NCBI RefSeq assembly: GCF_000002985.6
Contig: NC_003282.8
Coordinates: forward strand, 16,182,001-16,246,000
Direction of reading: 5' to 3'
Length of the DNA stretch: 64,000 nt
Source: Caenorhabditis elegans
Lineage: Eukaryota > Nematoda > Chromadorea > Rhabditida > Rhabditidae
This document shows, piece by piece, positions 1 to 11,590 of this stretch; positions within the stretch are counted from its first letter, which is position 1; every line of letters begins with the position of its first letter. The position numbers and the translations under genes are program-made. The notes under the pieces were generated by a model. It was not told where the DNA came from, did no database searches, and saw only the letters and a list, made by a program, of their open reading frames with translations.

Positions 1-1631
1 TATGTTCAGGTTGCAACGCTTTTTATCCAAGCAATGCAAATAATGTGAACGGAAATTATGAATAACCTGTCTGAAACAGGAAACTTTTTTTTTGTGAAGC
101 GATACAAAATCATGAAAATTTAAAAGAGCTGAGATTTTTGTTTGAACGATCATGTTAATAACCGCCTAACTTGTTATCAAAGAGCTAAACTAAAACTGAA
201 GAATTATTTCAAACTTTTTCAAAAGAATAAGAGAAACATGTGAAACGGAATTTTTTTTTGGAAATTTTGATTTTTTTTTTTGCAATTATTTTTTTTCAAT
301 TCAGAGGATGTTAGCGAGATTTGCAATAGTTTTTATTTTATTTTTTTGTGTCTGAAACTGAAAACATTGCCGAAAATGAGAATAAGGTAATGCTCCGCAT
401 TTTTAGCGGAACAAAAGTATGAAGAGAAAATTCGAACGTTTATATTTAGATAAAAGTCATGGTTGTGGTTGATAAGAATAGCTTTGCTCATGCTTACGTG
501 CCTGCCTACCGCTCATATTGCACACTTTTTCGTAAGAAACACCCAGCTTTTCATAAAAATATTACGAATAAGTGAAACAGTGAAAAAAATTCGGTAAATT
601 TTAATTTTTATTGGTGCAATTTTTACAGGCGTATGGAGGCGGAGGTTTTGGCATTTAGATATACTCTACAATCTAAAACAATATTAAAAATTTTTATGAC
701 GGAATATAATATCTACTAATTTTTATTTTCAATGAACTTTAAATAAGAAATGGGAAACAGCTAAAACTTCTTCAACATTTTTTTGAGAATAAAATTTTTT
801 TTGAAATTTCAGGTTTTCGATCGAATTTTGTACAAAATTTTGAAACAGAAAATTTGGAAAAATTTGAAAATATTAGATTTTTTAAATTGCGACAGCTGGC
901 CAAAAGAAGATAACCCGACAAGAAAATGCATTATAACTCACATATTTCAATTTTTGAGACACAGATTGACCTCAAAAGTCAGAAAACAGAGAGTTGAAAA
1001 AAAAATAAATACAAAAATACTCAATGATCAAAAAAATTAATTCTCAAAATAACCTGAAACACTATTTTTGGAAAAAAATCAGAATTTTATGTCACGATAA
1101 TATAGAAAATCCGTAGTTTCGATACAAAAATGAATGTCCATTTTCTTAAAATATAATGTGGAAAATACGGAAAATTTGCGTTATCAATTTAAAATTAGAT
1201 AGATATAGTTCAAAAATTAGTTTTAGGAATATTTGATAAGTTTGGATTTTGAACAGGAACGAATGAATGTTTAATTTCTATGGTTAATTATGAACAATTT
1301 GAAATAGTCAAACAATTGTGATTGTTCAAATTTGTAGGTTTTTAAATATGGTAACAAAATCTGATGTTGTTGCAGTGTTCCCGATAGTTTTAAACGGTTT
1401 CGACAAAATTTTATGTGAACATTTTTTAATTTTAATATCTGAAAAATTTCAAATTTAGGTCCTGCCTTTTTTCAAGGCAAAAATCAGAATCCCAACCAAT
1501 ATCAGCCGCCGACATCTCACGACTTCTGATTTTTGCGTTTTCCCTGTCATTTTCTGAAAAAAAAACTGCTGGGCCTAATTTTTGGGATTCATCAATATAC
1601 AATATACTAATGCAGGAGAATAAAATGAGTC

Positions 1632-2157
1632 AATTTAGCAATAACTCGAAACAGTGGAAAACTTGAAGAAATTTGGAAACCAAGATCACAAAAAGTTTAT
1701 AGAACATTGGAAATTGTAAATTGTAATAGATTTCACAACCAATTATCAAAAATTTAATTATTTGAAAAACCGTTTTTCAAATAATTAAATTTTTGATAAT
1801 TGGTTGTGAAATCTATTACAATTTACAATTTCCAATGTTCTATAAACTTTTTGTGATCTTATAAAAATCATATATTGCTGATCTTATTCACAAAAGATCC
1901 ATTTTTAATCGTAAAAATGATCCAGATGAAAAATAAATTATACTGTTTCAAATTTTTCATAAATTTTCTGTGATCCTAATTGATATACTTATAGATTAAA
2001 ATACTTTTTAAATTATTTCTCGAAAAATATAATATGAGAATTTAAAAGCATTTTCGACTATGATTATCAGATTTTTGTTTTTGAGTACTAACACTGAATA
2101 CAATAATGGGTTTCCAAATTTCTTCAAGTTTTCCACTGTTTCGAGTTATTGCTAAAT
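1632..2157. repeat. Perfect 179-bp palindrome with an extended, interrupted inverted repeat
   Basis: Bases 1682-1770 and 1772-1860 are exact reverse complements around a single central C at 1771: 89-bp arms with no mismatch. The symmetry goes further: 1632-1681 is nearly the reverse complement of 2107-2157, but the right side is separated from the palindrome by about 246 bp of unrelated sequence (1861-2106). The outer right arm ends exactly at the stop codon of the minus-strand reading frame at 2157. This looks like an inverted duplication of about 140 bp later split by an insertion, or made by a template switch. It could form a long hairpin in DNA or RNA. Confidence 0.9.
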
Positions 2158-2629
2158 TATGCTTCAAGTCCGTTAATAGTTTCAATTTTTTTGGTTATCC
2201 ATGCTTCCATCTCTGGTGTTTCTGGCACTTTTTCCTTCACTGGCTCTTCCTTGATCAATTGCAATACTTTATCGACATCTTCGTCATCAAAAATATAATG
2301 TTCCGATTTTCCCTCATTTTTTTTCTCATCCTTCTTACCATTTTTCCTCTCCTTCTTACTTTTCTCATATGGAACTGCTCTCTTTTTTGAACCTCTGCCA
2401 TTTGAAGTTCTAGATGTGAAAGAGTGATTTTTAAAATTCTTTGAATTGATTCCCACAGATTCCACAAATTTTCCAGGTGCAAAATTTGAAATTGATGAAA
2501 TTAAAAAAGGGCCCTGACTGTTATGCCTAGCGAACAGTGTTTCCCTCAGGGTTGTGAAATGATTCTGATTGTTTCTGTTGGGCTCTCCGGCAAGGTATAC
2601 GTTTTCTTTGTTGCAATGCATAACTGACA
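2157..2629 (-). CDS. Lysine-rich hypothetical protein, 3'-terminal exon
   Basis: An open frame of about 157 residues ends with TAA at 2157-2159. On the minus strand it is preceded by a T-rich AG acceptor, so coding probably begins at 2629 and continues from an upstream exon; an in-frame ATG also lies a few codons in. The middle is strongly basic (runs of K, R and E) and the C-terminal quarter is acidic then amphipathic (YIFDDEDVDKVLQLI). Composition is protein-like rather than AT-noise. A strong GTAAGT donor on the same strand at 2850 could close an upstream exon joining in frame, but the first exon was not found. No family recognised. It lies directly beside the inverted repeat at 1632-2157. 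Confidence 0.5.
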
Positions 2630-3092
2630 CTAAAAAAATTGTTCATATATAAAGCTGAGTTTTAGGCAGAAAATTTTAAGTCGAAAATGCAATATCAATA
2701 CGGGAAAATTTTTTATTTAAAAACCAAGAAATGGGCGGAGCATAATATCGATTTTTTGTCTTTTAAATGTATTTTTGGTGTAATTTAGACCATATAGAAA
2801 TTGTTTTAAAAAAATTTTTAAAAATGGAAATTAAATGTAGTGAAACTTACACCGGTCTTTCAGAGATTTGTGTTTTTTAATTGTAAATTTTCACTGATTT
2901 GGAAAAGTTTAAAAGAACTAATAAATGGAATTCAGATTTTAAAAAATGTAAAAAGCATGAACATTTTTTTCTGCTAGCAATTTGAAAACAATTTGAAACA
3001 AAACAGAAACAGTATAAAAATATCAACTAAAAAAAAAAGAAAAAAGAAATCAATTTCTTAACTGAGTTAGGAAATTCCAGATATATCCTTAC

Positions 3093-3221
3093 ACGGTAAA
3101 TAGGCGGGAGCCCTTTTCCTTCCCGTAAACCATGTCCATTCTGTGGAGAATCATAAAACTTGGCACATTGGTGTGGCAATGAGTGAGACGAATACACTTG
3201 GTACATACACTTGGTACATTG
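3093..3221 (-). CDS. Possible coding exon of unknown family
   Basis: On the minus strand, one frame is open from just after a TAG to a good GTAAGG donor at 3092. It reads with several cysteines (QCTKCMYQVY, then CAKFYDSPQNGHGL) and ends in GLPPIYR. It could belong to the gene ending at 2157 or be a relic. The 13-bp unit ACACTTGGTACAT occurs twice in tandem on the plus strand here. Confidence 0.3.
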
Positions 3222-3580
3222 CTATATCAAAGTTGGCACAATTTCTTTGAATTGCATTGTAGAAAGGTATATAATCTGAAAATTGAAATTAAAACCAAAT
3301 TTATGACAGTGAAGGAACCCCTAATTTCACCATTAAAAAAAAGGCAAATAGGTTACATTTCAAAATTGAATAGGTTTTCGTAAATGATTTTGCATCTCAA
3401 AACTCTGAGTCTTTTTTAATTTTCAATGCCTGTTTCAAATTCAGTTACTAAAGTTTTAAGGGATTTTAATTTTTAGTTGCAAGTTTTGTCCGAATAGATA
3501 ACAAATTTGAATGCAGTGTTATCCACTTCCATCTACCAAAATCATTTCCTTTTACGGAGCAATAGGCTGTAAACTGACAC

Positions 3581-3716
3581 TCATTGGCAGGCCGATGTAC
3601 GAAGTTTATAGTTTACAGGGCACATCTGCTTCAGTAGTGGATGGTACTTTGTTCCTCTGGTTACTAATACTTTCGTAGAGTTTCCTTTACTCACACCATC
3701 ATGGTATGATAATTTT
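3581..3716 (-). CDS. Possible coding exon or pseudogene fragment
   Basis: A minus-strand stretch after a TTTAG acceptor at 3717 reads as protein (YHDGVSKGNSTKVLV, TKYHPLLKQMCPVNYKL) to a TGA at 3581. A second frame continues as protein-like sequence below 3581 (NECQFTAYCSVKGNDFG). The change of frame without a clear intron suggests a broken gene. No family recognised. Confidence 0.25.
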
Positions 3717-3719
3717 CTA

Positions 3720-6700
3720 AAGTTTAACCAGAAGCTTGCTGAAATCGTTTGGATTGCTTGAATTAATACACACAGTTTTTCATTAGATATTTAACACATT
3801 TCGGAAACAGAAAAAAATTAAAAATTTATTTAAAGTTTTTTATCGAAACTGATATCCAACTGCGGCTTTCAATCAATTTTAGATAGATTTATCACTTTCA
3901 TCCAATCCGAAAAATTACAGAACAAAAATTTATAATCATCTCAAAAATTACGTTGAGATGGCTGCAAACTTAATAAGCCAACTAATTTTTGAAGAAAAGT
4001 TGTTCAATGCAATTGAATATTATTCTTAAAAAATTAAATTTGAGAAAATATTTAACAACATGGTATCTACTGCGACTGTTTCAATTTGTTGATTTATTTT
4101 CACCAAAAGTCAATTTGTATTATCACACTAATAGAGTGAAATCTGCTGAAAAATGGTTCTATTTATGGAATTTAAAAATTTCAAAAGAATTTTGTTGCAG
4201 TAAACTTTTTTGGAGACTACTCATTTCAATAAAAATTTAGGCATCCCATTCATGTTTCTCCAATTTTTTAAAATTTGTCGGAAATAAATATTCACCATCC
4301 TCGTCTAAAATAGTAAATTTGCAAAATCCGTCGAAACTTATCAATAACTCGAATCTGTTAAAATATTTTCATGTTAATACATTTTGAAATACATTTCATA
4401 AAATTGTTAGTAACGCAAAAATGACTTGGAATACTTGACAGATTCCTGAAACATTTGGTTTTATTGTGTAAGTACTTTTTTCTACAATCTTTCAGAATGA
4501 TTTACAAAAATGACAAATCGTAATGCAATTTTAAGTAAAAATTTAACACACACTTGAGACGTTTAGTTCATTTCGGTGATTTGAAATCAAATTTAATTTT
4601 TTTCTTTTTTGATTTGTTAAATATTGACAGAAGAGCCAAATAAAAAAGTTTATATAGTTAACAGTTTGTATTGAAAATTATAAATGTTTTCAAAATTTTC
4701 AAGTGTACATCCTAACTGTTTCACTTATATGTTATCAAAAATGTATTCTTGATTCATTTCATTTTATCCATTGTATTCATTGAATGTATTCATTGATGAA
4801 GTTTTGGATTGATCTATTCTAATAATAAGCAAAACACCTGATGAGATTCATAAACATCTCCAAATTGATTTTGAAAAATTATTTTGATTTTCAAATTGAA
4901 TTACGCAAACATGATTGCAAATTGGTAACAAAATTTTGGAAGTTTCCAAAAAAAAATTATTAATCCGTTAGGAGTTCAAGTTTTATGAAAAATGTTTAAA
5001 TTTGATTTTCTACCACTGTTTTATTATACTAATTTATAACAATCATGTTCAATAGTAGTTTGATAACCTAAATTTGGTGTCACCTGATGTGAATGTTCAA
5101 AATATCGAGTTTTAGCAAAAGCATGTTACAGTAACATTTTTCAGTAAAGTGTTCAATTTTATGGTATTCCAAAGAATTTTTTAGGACTCAATACAAATCT
5201 GGAAGTAAAGTTCTAAGTAAAGGTATACGGGAAATGTTTTAGTTAATCAGGTAGACATAATGTATTTTCAGTGACAGAAGAAACTTTTTTTATACAACTG
5301 TAATACTATTGTAAAACTGTAATATTGTAATAAACCCAATCAGACGCTACATTTGGAAAGAATGTTCAAATAAGTTTTTTTTTGTCTGCAAACCGTTAAC
5401 GCAGTGCTCAATAATCTGTTTTTCGTATGTAATAAAGATGTGAAAATGCCGGTCGCTTCAAATCAACGGCAAGAATAGTCTATTTTTAATTCAAAAAAGC
5501 TTCGATCCTTCAAAATTTTGTAAATTCTTCAAATTTTTTTTCAGGAATTTAAAACATTATTGAAACACATTATTTTTTAAACGAGAAAACACAAAAACTC
5601 AAGTTTTCCACTTTAGGTCTTCTTTTTTTTCAAATTGTATTACCCTTAAAACCATAAAAATAAAGTCCCGTTCAGTGGGACATTTTTGTGAAAACTTCAT
5701 AATTGGCATCAACTCAAAGAAATAGAACTCAAAAGACCATTAATTGTTTTAAACTGAAACATTTAACAATTCTGTAAAACATAACTTTTTTTGGGTTTTT
5801 TTTTAACATCAGCGCAAAGTTTGAAATTTAATTTTGAAATGTATGTATGACAATAAATGTGGCTTGTTTCTGTTTCCGTTTTGTGTGAAGTATGACTAAA
5901 GTGTTTGTGTTAGTTCGGAATTTTATGAACACACTTTTGAAAGGGATATTTGAAAAAAAATTATGAGTGTTTATTTCCATTTTGGAACCTTGAAAAGACT
6001 TGGAAAGAAGAAGAGATGAGTATCTCACAGTTTTTTCAAAAGTTTATAGAAATTTTGTGAAACAGTTGTTTAATTTTTGAAAAAAAAAATTGAACGACTT
6101 GTTCAAATTAAAAAAATTTTGAATTTGCTCAGTACTAATGAAACCAAAAACAATTTCCCTTAAAAGTGGTCACTGATGTTCCAAATCAATCATTTAGTGA
6201 CACGAAAAAGCACATTTTGAGACGGAACATTGGTTGATAAGTACAAAATTTCACTTTTTCTCTTTCTTATCATATTTCTACTTAATTTTTCCTTCCACGC
6301 CGAGTTTGATTAAGTTTTTTAAAGGTCATCGGAAAGTTGTTCAAAATTTCAACAAAAAATGAAATTCAACCTTTTTAATAGTGAAAAAATAACTTTATAG
6401 GAAAAATGCAAAATTTCAGTAATTCAATTTAAAAACAATTCAAACTATTGGAAAGTTCGCAAATTAAAAAAATTTCCAAGTTAACTTTTTCAAATATAAT
6501 TTTACAAAAGTTTCGTACTCTTCCTTCATTGTTTGATAGAAAAAATGCAGAAAATTTGAGAGCTATGTGAAACAGATAAAATTTGGTTTTCGAAATTTTT
6601 GAATTAGAGTCTGTCATTGTTAGAGCTATTGTATTAATTTTTTCATAAAATACATTTTCCGAAGCACAATAATTCCACTGTTGCATTTTGTTTATAATTT

Positions 6701-8700
6701 GTCTTATAAAATATTGTCACAATTTCAATAAACTCTTTAGAACTTTAATGTCCAAACTCATAAAAATCAAACAAAGTGACATGCCTACATTGCTACCAGC
6801 AAGACTGCCCACGCCTGCCTTGTGCCTACACAAGTGCCAAATTATCAGCAGATATTTATGAACAAAATGTTTGCATGAAAACTCTATTCATAATAGTTTT
6901 TGAGGTTACAGACCACGTTTAACTTTTTTAATCCGGAATTTTTGCATAGTTGAACATTTTAATGCAATAACAATGAGTCTCGACAAAACACCAAAAGTTG
7001 AATGTTTAGTTGAGTAACAATGTCATGAAACAGGGATTTTTTGAAAAAAATTTTCAATTCACTGTTTTGCTTACAAACTGAAAATTGTTTCCATTTACCA
7101 AGTTTCCACAAAAAAAGTATTGTAGAAAATGAGTTGTTTCAAATTAAAAGAAAGAACCACAACATCAAAAGATCATATCTTTTTATCACTTGAATTGTTC
7201 TGTTTTGTGTTTAGATAACATGTTTTTTAGCAAAACATTATAACAAATGACGTCACCTGTTATCTGATGTCCCAGAAAAACACACTTTCATGTTTCGTTT
7301 TTGAACTTGTAGAATTAATCGACTAAGTGACTAAAAATAAATTTAAATTTGAAAAAGAAAATTTGAAACAGGAAACTTTTTTTTTTAATTTTCCAATAAA
7401 ACAAAACGCTCTTTTCAGATACGTATGTCGTGAAAAAAGATTACACAAAATGAACTGTATTTTTCAAAGTCCATTCATAAAACTAATGAAACTGTTGAAG
7501 CATAAGGTTTTTTTTTTCAAACAAATTACATTAAATCGAAAAAAAGAACGTACAAAAACTGAAGTAAATGCCCAAATTTTAAAAATCATATGAAAAGGGA
7601 CAAGGAATGAAATCTGTTCAAGAATATTTAAATACGACTTCCTTGAAACTGTACAATGCTTTAAAAAAGTTTTGGACATAAAGAAGTAGCAGTTCAATAT
7701 TATTTTTAAACAATTTATGATATACGTGAAACTGTAATTTTTCAAAAAAAATTATTAAAGATTCCGACCAGGTTTCATTAAGTTTTGAAAATTTGGTTTA
7801 TCAAAAAACTTACTATGTATGAATCAAAATATAATAATGTCAAAATTCTAATTAAAAAAAAAACAATATCACAATTAATTTTAAATTTCAATTTTTTTTT
7901 CTCAAATTTATTTTTACTTTATCAAAATGCCCTTTCGTTTAAACTGTTTGAAAAATTTGAAGTAAACAAATTTTTTTCCGTTTTGAATAAATTTTATACG
8001 CAATTATAAGAACCCTGTAATAATCTAAGTTTGATACTTTAATAATTTAAAATAAAAATTTTCCAACAATCTATAGAAGAATTAATGATAACTTTTTTTT
8101 GAAAATTGATTCATTCGACTAGTGAAACAGCGAAAACAACTTTTGGAAAACGTCCTCGTTGTTTTTGCAAAATGTATGCGCCTTCAAGGAGTACTGTAGT
8201 TTCTGACATTCATTTATGCCCTTCTTAATTTTTTTACTGTTTCAATAACATTTTATAACTTTTTTTGAAATTGCCGTTTTTCAGTGCACTGCGATGTTGT
8301 AGAAAACTCGAAATTAAAGTAGTATTTGAAGGTGTACACTTTCATGCATTCAACAAAATTTCTCGTGACGAGACCTGGAATTAGTAAAAATTGACGTTTT
8401 ACATAAAAAATTCAGCTTGAACAAGCAAAGAACATTGGAATTATCTTGGATGTTGATCACAAAAAGTGATGAACAATTTGTAACAGTAAATTTTTTCAGA
8501 ACCAATTTTTTTGCTACAAGATATGAACTTGGGTTCATATACCCATGTATAAAAAATAATAACAACAATTATGTTAATTAAAGAAGTTTTATGATTTTTA
8601 AGGATATAAAACAATACAGAGGTTGAAAACAAGTGAAGAGCTTGCTTTTGGGCAACAACTTATATAAAAAGCGTTTTCTCCGAAATCAGCAGTTGTGCTT
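3720..8700. other. Gene-free AT-rich stretch
   Basis: No convincing protein gene on either strand: the open frames are low-complexity N/K/F/I translations of AT-rich DNA without codon bias or splice signals. It holds piRNA motif cores (4076-8237) and short fragments of a dispersed TGCCTAC-type repeat near 6784-6836. Phased A/T runs are frequent, as in germline-expressed nematode DNA. Confidence 0.6.
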
Positions 8701-8706
8701 GTGATA

Positions 8707-9190
8707 CTAGGCTCGCACAAAGTAGCATCTCCGGTAGACTCCTCAAGCTTCTTCCTCGTCAGCTTCATCATTGGTGAGCTTGAACTCGTTTCGGTGGTTC
8801 TCCTATCGAGCTTTGGTCAGCTCAATCAAACCAGTAATTTTTTCGATAGCTCCAGCAATGCTTTCATACACGCTGTGCTTCAAATCTAGGATGATTTCAA
8901 CTGAAAATTAAACAAGTATAAAAAGTGATTTAATAACCTGAATTTACCATTCGGCAACAATTTTGAAAATCTCCAAAGCTTTTTGATACACCTTGATTGA
9001 GTTGAGGAGTCTTTGAATCAGGCGGTGTTCTTCCATTATTTTTGAGATTGGTGCTGTGGTATATGTCTCAAGTTCGGCATCAGTATTGTTATTGATATTC
9101 CGCAATCGATGTTAATCTGCTCTCTCTTGTTTTGAATCATTGTTTCAAACATTTGGGTTGCATCAGCTATTGTATTTGGTTGGCGTTGTC
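8707..9190 (-). pseudogene. Decayed two-exon gene, unknown family
   Basis: Minus-strand protein-like segments in order: FMTTPTKYNS, then a segment on to MEEHRLIQRLLNSIKVYQK and ALEIFKIVAEW, then a GT...TTTTCAG intron (about 8902-8948), then EIILDLKHSVYESIAGAIEK and a tail ending in the acidic ADEEEA with TGA near 8740. In-frame stops interrupt the reading (before the first ATG segment, at the exon junction, and after LIELTKAR), so no continuous protein is possible. The helices look coiled-coil-like. It was probably copied from a gene elsewhere in the genome. Confidence 0.5.
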
Positions 9191-9978
9191 ATAAACATCT
9201 GGAAAGCGTTAATTATGAAAAAGATAATTTAAGCCTAATTTTTTTGAATTTTTATAATGTTTGCAAGGTTTCAATAATTGGCAAGCTATGTAAGTTGGGG
9301 TTTTGCTCAGTGCAAATTTTTTAAACCCAAATAAAATTGAAATCATTGAAACTAATTTTCTAGTGTGCTTAGTCTTGTAAGTTTTGGTAAATTGCCAAGT
9401 TTTCGATAAATTTGGCTTTTTTGATAATTTTATAGTGTTAATATTGACCATTTCAGCACGATTAAAGTGACTTGAAACGTTTTATTCAGTGGAATGCTCC
9501 TTTTTTAAATTTTCAATATATTCGCAACACTAAAGAATGTAATATTTTATTTATAGTTTTAAATTATCTTATAACAATTACTAAAATTATAAAAACAACA
9601 GAACTGACAATAAAAAAGTGTTCAAATTAATTTTAAAATGAAACATTGGGTTCGTAGGGCGGATCCATATTCTATGAGAAGTTCTGTGGTCACGTTGTGT
9701 CCGAGATACGGTATTTTCCATTTTTTATAGATATTAATGGGCGTGCACATCACACGTTCTACATCTCATTTACTTCAAACTGCCGGATTAATTAAATCAG
9801 CACCCAATCTCTGGATTCATTTTAATTTGTTTCCTGAAATAGATCAAATTGGCTTCTCAACCTGAAAATTGAATAAAAAATTAACTTTGCACATTGTTTA
9901 AAAGTGCCAATTTTTTTCTAATAACTAGTGATTTATTCAATATACAGTGGCACAATTGATCATGTACAATCGAAGTTC

Positions 9979-11590
9979 GAAATTTATGCTTACATTTACC
10001 AACAAGATGAAAATGTCAATTTTTTTAGAAAGCATTTTTTACAAAAAAATATTATTTTTTGAATAAAAGCTATTGTTTAGGAGAATTATTCAAAAGTAGT
10101 GAAAGTATTGAAAAAATAGCCAATATTTGGGCGGAGCCTATATGCTTATTTTATCCGATGTTATCAGTCGTTCTAAATTAATGAACTGATTTTCAAAATT
10201 GTTTTTTTTTTAATTTACTGAAATTCATACAATACTTCCACCTACCAGACAGCTAGAAAATTTATAGTTTGCGTGGAAAACTTTTGAAAAATTAAATATC
10301 CAAACTGAAATGACCTTGGAAATAAGCAGAGTTTTGTTCAAAAATTTTCAAATTTTTGCGGTGAAAATTTAATAAGGTGGCGCTTATCTCTAGATTTTGC
10401 AAATATTGTGTAGCGATAAACTCCTTTTTCAGTTCTGAGAAAACGGTTTAAAGGTGGTTGACAACAATTTTTCAGGAAAACGGCTGTTTTTCAATTTTCA
10501 ACTTTTGAATTTGTTTGGCTATTTGAGAAATTTACATAATTTTTTTCCAGTTTAAAATTAAATATTTAAACTATTTTTTACAAAAATACGAGTAGTTATT
10601 TCAAAAAAAAAACAAATGAAATTTTAGACCGAAAAGACACTATTATTGATTTTTGCATTTTTATGAAAACTATTAAAGAGAATGTAAAACAGTAGAAAAA
10701 AGTTTTGAAATTTTTTGAAAAACAAATAACGGTTTTTGAATAAATTTAGTTCCAAAAGATGCAGTAAAAATATTTTCAGCTATTGAAAAAACCAAAACTC
10801 ACCGGTATAATAAAACACTGTTTCAAATAAAAGGCAGTAAAATCAGTAAAATCAGAGGGCAACCACCAGTCGCCCGACAAAAGTACAAAATGAATAGCAA
10901 CGAGAGAAACTATTTGACATTTCACTTTCCAAGGTCAGCCGAAGCGTTTTGCTTAAATCAAGGTTAGATTTGAGTGTATATGGGCACGGTATTCAATTAA
11001 TTCGATAGTTGAACTTTGTAAAGTTTATTTTTGAATTCGAAATTTAAAAATTAGTTTTTGTGTCGTCTGAGCTGACTTTAGTTATGTTGAGCTCCTCATA
11101 GCAATTGGTTATGTATTTTATAAACTTTATTATTGGCAAAACAAAGTGGAAAGTGGAACCTTGTATGTTTTTTACTAACACATTGAAACAGTGGAATTTT
11201 TCAAATTTTTAATTTTCTAGAAGTGAAATGTTAGTTTGTTACAATCAGTTAGAAACATTAAAAAACTAAATTTTTGTCAATATATAGGCTCAATTTAGGC
11301 ATAGATCGGCTGAAAGGCGAACATTTCTGAAAATATAGCAGTCTGTTTTACACACTCAATAAAAAATAACGCATTGTCTATGCATTTACTCCAAATTCAT
11401 CAATCAACTCATTGAAGAAGCGTAAACGGATAAAATTGGCAAATAGGCTCCGCCAAAATATTGGCTATTTTTCACTACTTCGACTACATTTGAGTAATCC
11501 TCCTAAATAATAGGTTTTTTTCGAAAAATATTTTTTTTTGTAAAGATTATCGTTTTCATCTTGCTGGTAAGTGTAAGCATAATTTTTTTT
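9979..11590. repeat. Dispersed inverted repeat, two roughly 200-bp arms
   Basis: About 9979-10200 and 11395-11590 are diverged reverse complements. They share the blocks TATGCTTAC, ACCARCAAGATGAAAA, TAGCCAATATTT, GGCGGAGCCTAT and TTTTATCCG. About 1.2 kb of ordinary AT-rich sequence lies between. It could be a non-autonomous DNA transposon with long inverted ends or two copies of one repeat in opposite orientation. I did not find target-site duplications. Confidence 0.55.

Larger units (their letters stand above)
72..8244. promoter_or_regulatory. piRNA upstream motif group A (13 exact cores)
   Basis: Exact 8-mers begin at 72(-), 573(-), 841(-), 1943(+), 3430(+), 4076(+), 4716(+), 6058(-), 6568(-), 7026(-), 7364(-), 8123(-) and 8237(+). 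For minus cores the RNA is expected at lower coordinates. The 573 core has a suitable ANYR (reverse of YRNT) giving a 5' U at 538; the 841 core has none at the usual spacing, so not every core need be active. 8123(-) and 8237(+) form a divergent pair. Confidence 0.8.
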
